Positions 7,963 through 18,140 of a stretch of 64,000 nt of DNA are shown here, in pieces (position 1 is the first letter of the stretch; each line of letters opens with the position of its first letter). This DNA is from Acidimicrobium ferrooxidans. GTDB taxonomy: Bacteria; Actinomycetota; Geothermincolia; Fen-727; Anoxymicrobiaceae. Made by a program: the position numbers and the translations under genes. The notes under the pieces are model-generated. The model worked only from the letters and a program-made list of their open reading frames with translations. It made no database searches and had not been told where the DNA came from. The DNA is taken from positions 124,001 through 188,000 of the forward strand of contig DYIU01000003.1 in NCBI GenBank assembly GCA_020723485.1, written 5' to 3'.

Positions 7963-8974
7963 CAACGGGGACATAATCACGACCGAGGACCTGGTCAAGA
8001 AGTTCGGCGACCTGGTGGCGGTCGACAGCGTCAATTTCGAGGTGAGAGCCGGGGAGATCTTCGGCTTCCTCGGCCCCAACGGGGCCGGCAAGACCACAAC
8101 CATGAACATGCTCTCGACCATCATGAAGCCGACCTCCGGCACCGCGGTGATAAACGGCTACGACATCGTCAACCATCAGAACGAGGTAAGGGAATCGATC
8201 GGCATGGTGTTCCAGGACCCGAGCCTCGACGACACCCTCACCGCCAGGGAGAACCTCGAGTTCCACGCTGTCGTCTACCACATCCCCCGCGCGGAGCGGG
8301 CCGGGCGGATGAAAGAGGTCCTCGAGATGGTCAGCCTCACCGACCGCGCCGACGACCGCGTGGAGACCTACTCCGGCGGCATGAAGAGGCGGCTGGAGAT
8401 AGCCAGGGGGCTCCTGCACTACCCCAAGGTCCTGTTCCTCGACGAGCCGACCATCGGGCTCGACCCGCAGACCCGCTATCACATCTGGGAGTACATCGAG
8501 GACCTGAAGAAGCGCGAGGGCATCACCATCTTCCTGACCACCCATTACATGGAGGAAGCCGAGCACTGCGACCGAATCGCGGTGATCGACCTGGGGCAGA
8601 TAATCGCTCTGGACACCCCCGAACGGCTCAAGGACGACGTGGGCGGCGACATCATCAGGCTCGAGACAGAGGACGACGACGCGGCGCTGGCCGAGCTCAA
8701 GGAGCGGTATCCCGAGCTGGAGATGATAAGCGACCCCGAATGTAAACTCTGCTTCGAGCGGGAGCGGGGCGAGGAGTTCGTTCCGGAGCTCATAAGGGAG
8801 TTCGGGGTGAAAATAGTCTCGATAAACATCCACCGGCCGACACTGGACGATGTCTTCCTGAAGCTCACCGGCAAAGAGATACGCGACGACAGCGGGGACC
8901 GGAAGGAAGCGATGATGAAGCTCGCAAGCAGGACCGGGGTCGCTCCCGGCTCAAGGGGGAACAGAAGGCGCTGA
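7955..8974 (+). CDS. ABC-2 type exporter, ATP-binding subunit (DrrA-like)
   Basis: A 339-residue ABC ATPase. Walker A GPNGAGKTT (about 40-48), Q-loop VFQDPS (about 85-90), signature SGGMKRR (140-146), Walker B VLFLDEP ending in Glu164, and the H-loop THYMEE are all present. The C-terminal extension after about residue 225 is typical of DrrA/CcmA-like drug or lipid exporters. The TTG start at 7955 is supported by AAGGAG at 7944-7949 and overlaps the marR stop. It pairs with the downstream permease, to which it is joined by a 1-base stop-start overlap. Substrate export under MarR control, for instance of a toxic compound, is inferred. Confidence 0.92.
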   Translation: MDSNGDIITTEDLVKKFGDLVAVDSVNFEVRAGEIFGFLGPNGAGKTTTMNMLSTIMKPTSGTAVINGYDIVNHQNEVRESIGMVFQDPSLDDTLTARENLEFHAVVYHIPRAERAGRMKEVLEMVSLTDRADDRVETYSGGMKRRLEIARGLLHYPKVLFLDEPTIGLDPQTRYHIWEYIEDLKKREGITIFLTTHYMEEAEHCDRIAVIDLGQIIALDTPERLKDDVGGDIIRLETEDDDAALAELKERYPELEMISDPECKLCFERERGEEFVPELIREFGVKIVSINIHRPTLDDVFLKLTGKEIRDDSGDRKEAMMKLASRTGVAPGSRGNRRR

Positions 8975-9954
8975 TGGAAGAAAACACGGTAAAAGAAATC
9001 GAGGAACAAGGGCCCGAACTGGAGTCGGCCGAGGAGTACCTGCACCGCACGAGCTTCCAGCGGTCGCTGACCGGCGTCTATATCGTATGGCTGCGCGACT
9101 TCAAGCGTTTCTGGCGCGACACGCCGAGGCGCCTCGGAGCTTTCGTGCAGCCGCTCGTGTACCTGTTCCTGCTGGGGACCGGCCTCCAGGCGGCGTTCAA
9201 GGTCTTCGGCGCCGGCGAGACCAAGTACGTGACGTTCATGTTCCCGGGGATACTGGGGATGACCGTGCTCTTCACTTCGGTGTTCTCCTCGATATCCATC
9301 CTGTGGGACCGCCAGTTCGGCTTCCTGAAGGAGATACTGGTCTCCCCCGTGCCACGCTCCAGCGTGGCGCTCGGGAAAGTGTTCGGCGGCGCCACGACCG
9401 CCGTCCTGCAGGGGATGGTACTCCTGGTGCTGATGTTCCTGCCGAGCATCTTCGGCTTCCACTGGGAGACGCTCTGGAAGGCTCTCCTGCTGATTCCGCT
9501 CATGATACTGCTCGCGCTCGCCATGACCAGCGTGGGTGTCGCCATAGGGGCGCGGCTGAAGTCGTTCGAGGCTTTCCCTGTGCTGATGAACTTCTTCCTG
9601 ATGCCGCTGTTCTTCCTCTCGGGTGCGATGTTCCCCCTGCAGGGGCTTCCCAGCTGGATGGACTTCCTGACCAAGATAAACCCGCTGAGCTACGGCGTGG
9701 ACATGCTCCGCGCGGTGGCGCTGAAGGGCGTAACGCTGACCACCACATCCAACGTGGCCTCGAAGCTGCCGCCCGAGGTCCTGGCCAAGATACAGTCCGA
9801 CCCCCAGCTCGCGACGGCGCTGCAGAAGGTGTTCCCCAAGATGCCCACGGTTCAGACCCAGGTGCACCCTCTCTGGCTGGACGTGGTGGTGGTTGCCGCC
9901 TTCGGCCTCGTGATGCTCGCCATCGCGATCTGGCAGTTCAACCGCCAGGAATAA
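8974..9954 (+). CDS. ABC-2 type exporter permease (DrrB-like)
   Basis: A 326-residue membrane protein with a cytoplasmic N-terminal segment and about six helices. It carries the ABC-2 family features: FKRFWRDTPRRLGAFVQP before TM1, FLKEILVSPVPRSSVALGK between TM2 and TM3, and FFLSGAMFPLQGLP before the last periplasmic region. A longer extracytoplasmic loop (about 250-290, rich in Leu, Pro and Gln) precedes the final helix. It is the channel-forming partner of the ATPase encoded immediately upstream. ATG overlaps the previous stop as TGATG. Confidence 0.9.
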   Translation: MEENTVKEIEEQGPELESAEEYLHRTSFQRSLTGVYIVWLRDFKRFWRDTPRRLGAFVQPLVYLFLLGTGLQAAFKVFGAGETKYVTFMFPGILGMTVLFTSVFSSISILWDRQFGFLKEILVSPVPRSSVALGKVFGGATTAVLQGMVLLVLMFLPSIFGFHWETLWKALLLIPLMILLALAMTSVGVAIGARLKSFEAFPVLMNFFLMPLFFLSGAMFPLQGLPSWMDFLTKINPLSYGVDMLRAVALKGVTLTTTSNVASKLPPEVLAKIQSDPQLATALQKVFPKMPTVQTQVHPLWLDVVVVAAFGLVMLAIAIWQFNRQE

Positions 9955-9967
9955 CTGGGTTCGACGA

Positions 9968-10052
9968 CTTAAATCGGGGTCAGGCCCGATTATTAAGCCA
10001 GCGGTTGCGCTCGGGGGTCCCGGGTTAAATCCGGACCTGACCCCGATTTAAG
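9968..10052. repeat. GGGGTCAGG paired-hairpin repeat, copy 1
   Basis: A perfect 17-bp inverted repeat (9968-9984 and 10036-10052) with core ATCGGGGTCAGG. Each arm also folds on itself: CTTAA plus CGGG on one side pairs with CCCG plus TTAAG, presenting GTCAGG at the tip. The layout is that of two head-to-head REP hairpins (BIME-like). It lies between two convergent genes and runs into the minus-strand gene, encoding that protein's last 19 or so residues and its stop. Confidence 0.7.
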
Positions 10053-12374
10053 CTCGAGTTCGCGCATCAGGTAGTAGCTCATCGCGAGAGCTGTTATCCC
10101 AGCCATAACGCCCAGCATCGCCGCCCCGGTGTCGTTGAACACGAGCGCCACCAGGCCGCCGACCACGAGCGAGAAGAGCGTGGCGGTCTGGACCTTCTCG
10201 TCTTTCCACCGCACGGTCCAGAACGAGCCCGGCCGGCGCAGCCAGAGCGCCATGGCCACAACGGCGGCGATCAGGACGAGGGCGGGGACGAGGAACACGC
10301 TGATGTCGCCCAGCTGTATCGCGAGCTTTCTCTCTACGAGCGGCAGGAAGCTCCCGGTGCCGCTCGTGACGACCTTTCCCGCGTGGGTACGCACGAAGAG
10401 GCTGTCGACAAGTATGAGTGCCGCGGTGGCGCCCGCGACGGCGCCTGCGACTGCGCCCACCCTCGCGACGGTGAATCCCTTTCGCGACGTGGCCACGTAG
10501 AAAGTGAGCGAGGTGGCCACGGCGGTGATAAACCCGCCCGCGTTCGCCCCCAGGGTCCCGAAGCCGATGACGAACGACAGCACCAGCAGCAGCGCCAGCG
10601 CTCCGCGCCTGGCGGCGGGACGTTCCAGCAGGCTGTTCCCGAGGAGACCGGAGACGCCCCACACGGAGGTCGCGATCAGGAGTCCGACCAGCGCGTTGGT
10701 AAGGCCGTAGATGCGCATGCCCTCGAGCGCACTCCCGCCCAGGAGCGGCAGCATCACCAGCCTTCCCCCGAACGCGACGTCGACGACCATGACCGCCGCG
10801 GTCAGGAGGCAGAGCGATACCACCGGGTCCATGCGGGGCCTCCTCCGTGTCAGCGCCCGGGCCCCGAGACCCACCACCACGGTGAAGCCCGCGCAGAAGA
10901 GGACAGGGAAGGCGTACCCGTCGTACCTGAAGGCCGAGACCGCCAGCAGGGAAAGGGGAGCGGCAAGGAGCACGACTGCTGCCGCTCCCGCCAGCCGCGC
11001 GGCCCTCGCGCGGCCAACGGTCAACTCGCGCCCCTTGTGGGCCTGGAAGAAGAGGAGCAGGGCGAGGCACACTGTCAGCAGGACAAGTGCGGCACAGGTG
11101 ATGACGATCGGCCATCGGGCCTTCCTTGTCGCCGTAAGCTGGGCGTTGAGCTCCTTCAGGTATTCTGTCCGGTCCCCGTCCGCCTCCACCGTCCGCATCA
11201 CGGAGCCCACAACGCGCGACTCGACGGCGAGGTCGAAGTGCGCGAGCACGGTCGGCAGGAGGTCCACATTGTTAACGAGTCCCGGCCTGCGCGCGGAGCC
11301 CGACGTCAAGAGCCCCCTCTCGAAACCCCTGCCCGCCGCTATGAACGGCGTGAGGTAGTCTCCTTCCTCGCGCGACGCCGCCGGCGCGCCGGGTGACACA
11401 ACCATGAGCAGCGACGTGTCCAGGTCAAGCATCCTCGACAGGTCGCGCGCGAAACGGTCCACCTCCTCGAGGGCTTCGTCCCGTTCCGCTTCGAGCACGC
11501 CCGCGCCGGTGCTGTCCGACTCCCTGTCGATCCTGCCGGTCTCTCCCGTGTCGACCACAAGGAAATCGGACCGCTCGAGCATGTCGGCGGACCTCTCGAG
11601 CAGCCTCGGGAAGTCGGTCCTGAAGCCTCCCGGGCTATCGGGCTTCGGCTCCGCGGTGTCCAGACTCACATCCCCGAGGCGGACCGCTCCCGCGTCGTCG
11701 CAGCACAGGAGGGGCGACAGGCGCACCTCTTCCTGGAGGCTGTCGCAGTTGCCGATGACCGCCGAGGCGATGCCGCCCTCGACCAGGAGCCGGCCGAGGG
11801 AGCCTGGTGCCCAGCCGGTGCCGTTGGCATCGTTTGAGCTCATCACCTGCTCGAACCCGAGGCACACCACCCCACTTTCGGGAGCCCGCATGCCGGTGAA
11901 GCTCCTGTAGAGCTCCCCCGCCGTGGCCGCGCCGCCGAAGCCGGACGGGCGCTCGGAAGGATTGAACGAAAGCCTGGACTCGGGCGCGCCCCTCGACCTC
12001 ACGCCGGCCCCCAGCGTCACGTACTCGGCCCCCAGGTCGGGTTCCCTGCCGGTCTGACGCTCGGCGGTCCGCGTCACCATCATGCCGACCGACCAGCGGC
12101 GCGCGAGCCCGGTGAGGAAAGGGGTGTTCTCCGAGGGCAGGTCCTCGACGTCGACACGGTCGACGACCAGTACCACCACTCTGTCGGAGAACATCGCCCG
12201 AGCCGTCGCTGTGCCGGGGAGTACCGCATCTGTTCCCTGGGAAGGAGAGGGCCCGGCCATCGTCGCGCCGGACGGCAGCGAGGCGACAGCAGCCAGCGAA
12301 AGGGCGAGCCCCGCCAGCAGGAGGAGGCGCCGCCGGCGCACGCGAGGCCTGAAATGGTGAACGGCTGAATCCAT
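9993..12374 (-). CDS. Alkaline-phosphatase-superfamily-like domain fused to polytopic membrane domain
   Basis: A 793-residue protein. An N-terminal hydrophobic segment (about 17-38) precedes a large outward-facing domain (about 60-405) resembling a degenerate sulfatase/phosphopentomutase-type fold. It opens RVVVLVVDRVDVED and contains NNVDLLPTVLAHF, like the metal-site and late-helix motifs of that superfamily. From about residue 420 there are ten or so membrane helices. The catalytic Ser/Thr and full metal ligands are not clearly visible, so enzymatic activity is uncertain. The last residues (GSGPDLTRDPRAQPLA) are translated from the inserted repeat at 9968-10052. A TATAAT box lies only 6 bases before the ATG, suggesting a leaderless transcript. 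Confidence 0.7.
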   Translation of the reverse strand: MDSAVHHFRPRVRRRRLLLLAGLALSLAAVASLPSGATMAGPSPSQGTDAVLPGTATARAMFSDRVVVLVVDRVDVEDLPSENTPFLTGLARRWSVGMMVTRTAERQTGREPDLGAEYVTLGAGVRSRGAPESRLSFNPSERPSGFGGAATAGELYRSFTGMRAPESGVVCLGFEQVMSSNDANGTGWAPGSLGRLLVEGGIASAVIGNCDSLQEEVRLSPLLCCDDAGAVRLGDVSLDTAEPKPDSPGGFRTDFPRLLERSADMLERSDFLVVDTGETGRIDRESDSTGAGVLEAERDEALEEVDRFARDLSRMLDLDTSLLMVVSPGAPAASREEGDYLTPFIAAGRGFERGLLTSGSARRPGLVNNVDLLPTVLAHFDLAVESRVVGSVMRTVEADGDRTEYLKELNAQLTATRKARWPIVITCAALVLLTVCLALLLFFQAHKGRELTVGRARAARLAGAAAVVLLAAPLSLLAVSAFRYDGYAFPVLFCAGFTVVVGLGARALTRRRPRMDPVVSLCLLTAAVMVVDVAFGGRLVMLPLLGGSALEGMRIYGLTNALVGLLIATSVWGVSGLLGNSLLERPAARRGALALLLVLSFVIGFGTLGANAGGFITAVATSLTFYVATSRKGFTVARVGAVAGAVAGATAALILVDSLFVRTHAGKVVTSGTGSFLPLVERKLAIQLGDISVFLVPALVLIAAVVAMALWLRRPGSFWTVRWKDEKVQTATLFSLVVGGLVALVFNDTGAAMLGVMAGITALAMSYYLMRELELKSGSGPDLTRDPRAQPLA

Positions 12375-12380
12375 GTGAGT

Positions 12381-12386
12381 ATTATA
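12381..12386 (-). promoter_or_regulatory. -10 box for a probably leaderless transcript
   Basis: An exact TATAAT on the minus strand ends 6 bases before the ATG at 12374, and no Shine-Dalgarno is present. Transcription would begin at or next to the start codon. No convincing -35 hexamer is seen at the usual distance. Confidence 0.5.
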
Positions 12387-12401
12387 CGGCGGCGGGCGCC
12401 G

Positions 12402-13700
12402 TCACTGCCCGGCTGGGGCGCGCCTTATGGCCGCGCCGAGCGAGGACAGTTTCTCCTCGAACCTCTCATAACCCCTGTCGATGTGCTCTATCTCGTAGAC
12501 CTCGGTCGCGCCGTCCGCGACGAGGCCCGCGAGCACCAGCGCCGCGCCGGCCCGGAGGTCCGCAGCGGTAACGGGAGCCCCCGACAGGGAACGGACCCCC
12601 CGCACTATGGCGTGGTGGTCCCTGGTCTTGACGTCCGCGCCAAGCCTGTTGAGCTCGTCCACCACCATGAACCGGTTCTCGAAGATGTTCTCGGTCACGA
12701 ATGAGGTACCCTCGGCGGTGGCCAGCAGGGCCAGCATCTGCGGCTGCAAGTCCGTAGGAAAACCGGGGTACGGGAGGGTGGACAGCTCAATGCCCCGTAT
12801 GCCCGCCGGCACCCATACCGATATGCCGTCGCCGGCCCGTTCCACGCCGCAGCCCGCTTCGACCATCTTGTCGAGGACGATATCAAGGAAGCCCGGGTCG
12901 ATGCCCTCCACCGTGACCTCGCCCCTGGTGATCGCGCCCGCGAGCAGTAGGGTGCCGGCCTCGATCCTGTCGCCCACGGCGTCGTGCGAGGCGCCTGAGA
13001 GGGCGTCCGTCCCCTCGATCTCTATCGTCGAGGTGCCCGCCCCTGAGATGCGGGCACCCATCTTGGAGAGGAACTCCGCGAGGTCGCCTATCTCAGGTTC
13101 CTTGGCCGCGTTCTCTATCACGGTGGCCCCGCGGGCGAGCACTGCCGCCATCATGAGGTTCTCGGTTGCGCCCATGCTGGCGAAGTCCAGGTAGACGTGG
13201 GTGCCCTCCAGCCTCCCGGCCTCCGCCTCGACAAAGCCGTGCGATACCGTCATCGTGGCGCCCATCTGGGCCAGGCCCCTCATGTGCATGTCTATCTGCC
13301 TGGCCCCCAGGTTACAGCCCCCCGGCATGGCCACGCGCGCGCGGCCGTACCTGGCGATGAGCGGCCCCAGCACTTCGACCGAGGCACGCATCCTCTGGAC
13401 CAGGTGGTAGGGCGCCTCGACGTTCGGCTCGCTCGCCGGTCCTATGTTCAGGTCCCCGTCCGAGTAACCGACCTCGAGCCCTATGTGCCGCAGGACCTCC
13501 ACCATGGTGCGCACGTCGGCGATGTCCGGCGCGTTACCGATGCGGCACTCGCCTTCGGACATTATGGAGGCGGCCATGAGCTTCAGCACCGAGTTCTTGG
13601 CGCCGCTGGCGCGCACCGTGCCGGACAGCCTGGCTCCGCCTTCTATCACGTACTTCTCTTCTGTTCCCGTCTCTATCGCCGCCTCTCGGCTCGAGGTCAC
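12402..13700 (-). CDS. murA: UDP-N-acetylglucosamine 1-carboxyvinyltransferase
   Basis: A 432-residue EPSP-synthase-family enzyme catalysing the first committed step of peptidoglycan synthesis (UDP-GlcNAc plus PEP) in the cytoplasm. The catalytic Cys is present as Cys129 in [10 protein letters not shown], so it is of the fosfomycin-sensitive Cys type. The N-terminus [14 protein letters not shown] and the C-terminal [13 protein letters not shown] are family landmarks. The N-terminal 15 residues before YVIEGG are an extension; the next in-frame ATG is not obviously better. Its own start lies just downstream, in transcription terms, of a GGGGTCAGG repeat that separates it from the V-ATPase operon. 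Confidence 0.95.
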   Translation of the reverse strand: MTSSREAAIETGTEEKYVIEGGARLSGTVRASGAKNSVLKLMAASIMSEGECRIGNAPDIADVRTMVEVLRHIGLEVGYSDGDLNIGPASEPNVEAPYHLVQRMRASVEVLGPLIARYGRARVAMPGGCNLGARQIDMHMRGLAQMGATMTVSHGFVEAEAGRLEGTHVYLDFASMGATENLMMAAVLARGATVIENAAKEPEIGDLAEFLSKMGARISGAGTSTIEIEGTDALSGASHDAVGDRIEAGTLLLAGAITRGEVTVEGIDPGFLDIVLDKMVEAGCGVERAGDGISVWVPAGIRGIELSTLPYPGFPTDLQPQMLALLATAEGTSFVTENIFENRFMVVDELNRLGADVKTRDHHAIVRGVRSLSGAPVTAADLRAGAALVLAGLVADGATEVYEIEHIDRGYERFEEKLSSLGAAIRRAPAGQ

Positions 13701-13712
13701 AGAAATAAGTTC

Positions 13713-13784
13713 GGGGTCAGGTCTTAATTCTAAGTCCGAAACACTGCTGAGAAAAAGCCGGCTTTAGAATATGGACCTGACCCC
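13713..13784. repeat. GGGGTCAGG paired-hairpin repeat, copy 2
   Basis: GGGGTCAGGTC (13713-13723) and its complement GACCTGACCCC (13774-13784) face each other. Inner segments ATTCTAAG and CTTTAGAAT pair further inside, with a few mismatches. It fills the gap between the end of the V-ATPase operon and murA. The core matches the copies at 9968, 34338 and 59798, but the stem sequence differs. Confidence 0.65.
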
Positions 13785-13800
13785 ATGAGTAAAGGTCAGC

Positions 13801-14442
13801 TCAGGCCTTGCCCTGGCGCTCCATGATCTTCTTCTTGACCTTCTTCAGGCGGAAGTGGTCCTCGCGGGCGCGCTCGTCGAGGGAGCTGAAGATGAACTTG
13901 ACCTGCTCCTGCAGTTCGGGGATCACAGTGTTCTCCAGCGCGTTGACCCTGCGGTTGGTCTTCTGGAGCTCTTCACCAAGCCGCCTGAGCCTCGTCTCGA
14001 TGTCGGCGCTCTGGATCATCAGGTCGATTATCTCCTCGAACTTGGCGGCCGTCTGGTCGATCCGGGCGCTCACCCCGGTTATGGCGTAGCCGCGCGTGAG
14101 CTCGCTCTTGATGGGCGCCGTCGACTTCCGGATGACGGGTATAGGCACTCCCATGACGTGGGTGCCGAAGATGTCGACCAGGACCTCGCCCTTGGTGGCG
14201 AACCCGACGGAAGTCAGGACACTCTTCCCCTCTACCGCGGTGGCCACCGCGAGGGCGTTCTGGGCGTCCGCGGTCGCCCTCTCCAACCTCAGGGAGAGCT
14301 TCATGGTCTCGTCTATGATGGGCAGGAACTCCCTCAGGAGGGCGTCGCGCTTCTTCTTGAGGAGCTCCATTCCCTGCGCCGCCAGCCTGATCTGCTGCCT
14401 GCGGTACAGGAGCTCGCTCCTGGTCGGATTTACCTTCTCCAT
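13801..14442 (-). CDS. atpD: V/A-type ATP synthase subunit D (central stalk)
   Basis: A 213-residue, almost wholly coiled-coil protein. The N-terminus VNPTRSELLYRRQQIRLAAQGMELLKKKRDAL is diagnostic for V/A-ATPase subunit D, the rotor shaft inside the A3B3 ring. The C-terminal helix (NRRVNALENTVIPELQ) is also conserved. It is the last gene of the nine-gene operon, 25 bases after subunit B. ATG start preceded by a purine-rich region. Confidence 0.95.
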   Translation of the reverse strand: MEKVNPTRSELLYRRQQIRLAAQGMELLKKKRDALLREFLPIIDETMKLSLRLERATADAQNALAVATAVEGKSVLTSVGFATKGEVLVDIFGTHVMGVPIPVIRKSTAPIKSELTRGYAITGVSARIDQTAAKFEEIIDLMIQSADIETRLRRLGEELQKTNRRVNALENTVIPELQEQVKFIFSSLDERAREDHFRLKKVKKKIMERQGKA

Positions 14443-14467
14443 CTTCCGGCTCCGTTATGCGCCCGGT

Positions 14468-15973
14468 CTACTCGGACTGCTCCTGCTCGCTCTCCTGCGC
14501 CTCGGGGGCCGGCTCCTCGGCCTCCGCGGTCTCCCCGGCCCCTTCCGCGTCGGCCTCCGCAGCCGCCGCGGTCGCTTCCTCGCGGGTTATCTCGCCCGGG
14601 TAGTACTGCTCGATGTACTCCAGCTTGAGCCTCTTGAGCTCCGTGGAAGGCAGGATGGAGAGCAGGTTCCAGCCTATCTCCAGGGTCTCCTCAATGTCGC
14701 GGTTCTCTTCACCCTGGTTGAGGAACGCCTCCTCGAACTCGTCCGCGAACTTGAGGAACAGCCTGTCGGTCTCGGAGAGGGCCTCCTCGCCGATGATGGC
14801 GACCAGCCTTCGCAGGTCGACGCCCTCGGCGTAGAAAGCGTAGAGCTGGTCGGCCACCCCGCGGTGGTCCCCCCTGGTCTTGCCCTCGCCGATGCCCTGG
14901 TTCATCAGGCGCGACAGGCACGGCAGGACGTCGATCGGCGGGAATATGCCCTTGCGGTGCAGCGCGCGGGAGAGCACTATCTGGCCCTCTGTAATGTACC
15001 CGGTGAGGTCGGCGATCGGGTGCGTGATGTCGTCGTCGGGCATGGTCAGGATAGGCACCTGGGTGATGGAACCCTTCTTGCCCTTTATCCTTCCGGCCCT
15101 CTCGTAGATGCTCGCGAGGTCGGTGTACATGTAGCCCGGGTACCCGCGGCGCCCGGGGACCTCCTCGCGCGCGGCCGATATCTCGCGCAGGGCCTCGCAG
15201 TAGTTGGTCATGTCGGTAAGGATGACCAGCACCTGCATGTCGTGCTCGAACGCCAGGAACTCGGCCATGGTGAGCGCGCACCTTGGTGTGATGATCCGCT
15301 CGACCGTGGGGTCCTCCGCGAGGTTCATGAAGAAACACACCCTCTCGAGCGCCCCGGTCTCGGCGAACGAGTGCTGGAAGAACGAGGCCTCGCGCCGCGT
15401 GATGCCCATCGCGCCGAAGACGATGGCGAACTCCTCGCCGCTTATGACCTTGGCGTTCTTGACTATCTGGGCGGCGAGCTCGTTCCCCGGCAGGCCGGCC
15501 CCGGAGAATATGGGGAGCTTCTGGCCGCGCACCAGGGTGTTGAGGCCGTCGATGGCGGACACGCCCGTCTGTATGAAGTCGTTGGGGTTGTCCCTGGTGA
15601 ACGGGTTGATGGGAGCGCCGCCGACCTCGAGCTCGGCTTCGGGAAAGACCTTCCCCCCTCCGTCTATCGGCTCTCCCAGGCCGTTCAGGACCCGGCCCAG
15701 CATGCCGACGGAGACCCCGAGCTGGATGACCTCTCCCTGGAACCGGACCCTCGACTGGTCGACGTCGAGGCCGGTGGTGGTGCCGAATACCTGGACGACG
15801 GCAAGGTCGCCGTTGAGCTCGATGACCTGCCCCTTGCGGGTCTCGCCTCCCCCAGATTCGATCTCGACCATCTCGCCGAACGATACGCCCGTGACGCCCC
15901 GCACGAACACGAGGGGGCCGGCGATATCATGGATGGTCCGGTATTCCGCTGTAACAAGCCTGTCTCGAGGCAT
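14468..15973 (-). CDS. atpB: V/A-type ATP synthase subunit B
   Basis: A 501-residue regulatory/nucleotide-binding subunit of the V1/A1 head. The family pattern [16 protein letters not shown] replaces the P-loop of the catalytic subunit, and [23 protein letters not shown] and [21 protein letters not shown] are characteristic. The usual length is about 460. The extra 40 residues are an acidic Ala/Glu-rich C-terminal tail (about 460-501), likely disordered. It follows subunit A by 27 bases. Confidence 0.96.
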   Translation of the reverse strand: MPRDRLVTAEYRTIHDIAGPLVFVRGVTGVSFGEMVEIESGGGETRKGQVIELNGDLAVVQVFGTTTGLDVDQSRVRFQGEVIQLGVSVGMLGRVLNGLGEPIDGGGKVFPEAELEVGGAPINPFTRDNPNDFIQTGVSAIDGLNTLVRGQKLPIFSGAGLPGNELAAQIVKNAKVISGEEFAIVFGAMGITRREASFFQHSFAETGALERVCFFMNLAEDPTVERIITPRCALTMAEFLAFEHDMQVLVILTDMTNYCEALREISAAREEVPGRRGYPGYMYTDLASIYERAGRIKGKKGSITQVPILTMPDDDITHPIADLTGYITEGQIVLSRALHRKGIFPPIDVLPCLSRLMNQGIGEGKTRGDHRGVADQLYAFYAEGVDLRRLVAIIGEEALSETDRLFLKFADEFEEAFLNQGEENRDIEETLEIGWNLLSILPSTELKRLKLEYIEQYYPGEITREEATAAAAEADAEGAGETAEAEEPAPEAQESEQEQSE

Positions 15974-16000
15974 CTTCCTATCTCCTCCGGATAATTCGGA

Positions 16001-17749
16001 TCAGTACCTGACCAGCTTCCTGAGCTCCGCGCCCATCTCCGCCTCGAGTGTCTCCAGCTGCGATTCGGCCTCCTCGAGGGGTATCTCTTTCATGCGGCCG
16101 ATGCGCGTGCGGAACGGGACATCGAGGGCTTCCTTGAGCGTCACGCCCTTGACCAGCACCTCCTGCAGCACGTCGTAGTAGCCTACGATGACCTTGAGCA
16201 TCATGTACTGCTTCTTGGGGTCGCAGTACGCGTCCACGTCGCTGAAGGCGAACTGCTGCAGGTAGTCCTCCCGCAGCATGCGGGCCACCTCCAGCGTGGC
16301 CCTGGCGAACTCCGGAAGCGCGTCCGGTCCTACCAGCTGGACTATCTCCTGGAGCTCGTCCTCCTTCTGCAGTATCATCATCGCCTTGTCGCGGAGGCTC
16401 TTCCAGTCCATGTTGACGTTCTCCGAGTACCACTCCTCGACCTGGTCCAGGTAGAGCGAGTAGCTCTTCATCCAGGAGATGGCCGGGAAGTGGCGCCTGT
16501 GGGCAAGGTCCGTATCGAGCGCCCAGAAAGCCCCGGAGATGCGCAGCGAGTTCTGGGTCATCGGCTCGGAGAAGTCGCCTCCCGGCGGGGAGACGGCGCC
16601 GACCACCGTGATGGAGCCTATGCGTTCTTCGGAACCCAGCACGACGGCCCGCCCGCACCGCTCGTAGAAGTCGGCCAGGCGCGTGGCGAGGTACGCGGGG
16701 TACCCCTCCTCGCCCGGCATCTCCTCGAGCCGGCCCGAGACCTCGCGCAGGGCTTCGCCCCACCGGGAGGTCGAATCGGCCATCATGGCCACGTCGTAGC
16801 CCATGTCGCGGTAGTACTCGGCCATGGTGATGCCGGTGTAGATGGACGCCTCACGTGCCGCCACCGGCATGTTGGAAGTGTTCGCGACAAGGATGGTCCT
16901 CTTCATGAGCGGGAGCCCGCTGCGCACGTCCTCGAGCGCCGGGAACTCGGTCAGAACCTCGGTCATCTCGTTGCCGCGTTCGCCGCAGCCGACGTAGATG
17001 ACGACGTCGGCCTGGGCCCACTTGGCGAGTGTCTGCTCGGTCACGGTCTTGCCGGTGCCGAAGCCGCCCGGGATGATGCTGTACCCGCCCTGCGCCACCG
17101 GGAAGAAAGTGTCGAGGATGCGGGTGCCCGTGATGAACGGGAGGTTGGGGTCCATCTTGGATACCACCGGCCTGGCTATGCGGGCCGGCCACTTCTGGAC
17201 CATCTGGAACTCAGTGCCGTCCTCGCATGCCGCGATGGTGTCGGTCACCTTGAACTCGCCCGACTTTATCTCGGCCAGCACGCCGCCCTTGCCCGGCGGC
17301 ACCATGATGAGGTGCTTGATGACCTCGGTCTCCTGAACGTAACCGAGTACGTCGCCCGCCACGAGCTCGCGGCCAGGCGCGGCGGCGGCCTCGAACTCCC
17401 ACGTCCGCTCATGGTCGAGCGGGTCGGAGACTGTGCCGCGGGTGATGTAGTCGCCGTAGTCATCCGCCAGGTTCGGGAGGCGGCGCTGGACCCCGTCATA
17501 GATGCTGGACAGCATTCCGGGGCCGAGCTCCAGCAGCAGGGGCTGCTCAGTGCAGGTAACCTGCTCTTCGACCTCCAGGCCGCTGGTGTCCTCGTACACC
17601 TGGATAACGGCGGTATCGCCCTCGAGGCGGATTATCTCCCCGATGAGCTTGAGCTGCCCGACGAACGCCACGTCGTACATCCTCGCTCCGGCCATCCCGC
17701 GGGCCTGGACCACGGGCCCCGACACCTTGGTTATCTGCCCTTCAATCAA
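16001..17749 (-). CDS. atpA: V/A-type ATP synthase catalytic subunit A
   Basis: A 582-residue catalytic subunit. P-loop GGFGTGKT at residues 228-235, the non-homologous bulge region (about 110-200) specific to V/A-type A subunits, and [17 protein letters not shown] near the C-terminal domain are present. It hydrolyses or makes ATP at the A-B interfaces. A TTG start is used, with GAGGTG about 8 bases upstream. It lies between subunits F and B, as in Thermus and archaeal operons. Confidence 0.97.
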   Translation of the reverse strand: MIEGQITKVSGPVVQARGMAGARMYDVAFVGQLKLIGEIIRLEGDTAVIQVYEDTSGLEVEEQVTCTEQPLLLELGPGMLSSIYDGVQRRLPNLADDYGDYITRGTVSDPLDHERTWEFEAAAAPGRELVAGDVLGYVQETEVIKHLIMVPPGKGGVLAEIKSGEFKVTDTIAACEDGTEFQMVQKWPARIARPVVSKMDPNLPFITGTRILDTFFPVAQGGYSIIPGGFGTGKTVTEQTLAKWAQADVVIYVGCGERGNEMTEVLTEFPALEDVRSGLPLMKRTILVANTSNMPVAAREASIYTGITMAEYYRDMGYDVAMMADSTSRWGEALREVSGRLEEMPGEEGYPAYLATRLADFYERCGRAVVLGSEERIGSITVVGAVSPPGGDFSEPMTQNSLRISGAFWALDTDLAHRRHFPAISWMKSYSLYLDQVEEWYSENVNMDWKSLRDKAMMILQKEDELQEIVQLVGPDALPEFARATLEVARMLREDYLQQFAFSDVDAYCDPKKQYMMLKVIVGYYDVLQEVLVKGVTLKEALDVPFRTRIGRMKEIPLEEAESQLETLEAEMGAELRKLVRY

Positions 17750-17791
17750 CTCACTGCACCTCTTCTTTCGACCCGGCCCACTCGGGGCCGT

Positions 17792-18124
17792 TCATCCCTG
17801 TCTCAGCGTGACGTCGAATCCTACGGCCCTGTGGACCAGCCTGGCCAGGAACGCCTTGCGGTCCCCCGCCGCCCCGAGTTTCTCTCTGACCGGCAGCGAC
17901 ACGACTATGGGCCGGTAGGTAGACTCGATCCTCTGCTGTATCCGTTCGTCGACGGCCGCCAGGAACCCCTCGTTGACCGCGAGTATGCCGGTCCTGTCGT
18001 CCTCGAGCAGCCGGTTGATCTCCCTCTTGGCTTCGTCTATGTCTTCCACCTGGTGCACGTCGACCCCGGCGAGCCTGAATCCGTGTGCTGTCTCCGGGTC
18101 GGTCAGCACTACAACCTTGTACAT
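17792..18124 (-). CDS. atpF: V/A-type ATP synthase subunit F
   Basis: A 110-residue Rossmann-like small subunit of the central rotor. MYKVVVLTDPETAHGFRLAGVDV at the N-terminus and GILAVNEGFLAAVDERIQ in the middle match the family, as does its position between C and A. It regulates coupling through contact with subunit D. ATG start, 16 bases after the subunit C stop. Confidence 0.93.
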   Translation of the reverse strand: MYKVVVLTDPETAHGFRLAGVDVHQVEDIDEAKREINRLLEDDRTGILAVNEGFLAAVDERIQQRIESTYRPIVVSLPVREKLGAAGDRKAFLARLVHRAVGFDVTLRQG

Positions 18125-18140
18125 CTACTCCAACCTGTCA

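Noticed and set aside
14096-15994. Plus-strand ORF of 632 codons across the V-ATPase B/D genes
   Set aside because: Antisense shadow of atpB and atpD; no family similarity and no ribosome site, while the minus-strand genes are unmistakable.
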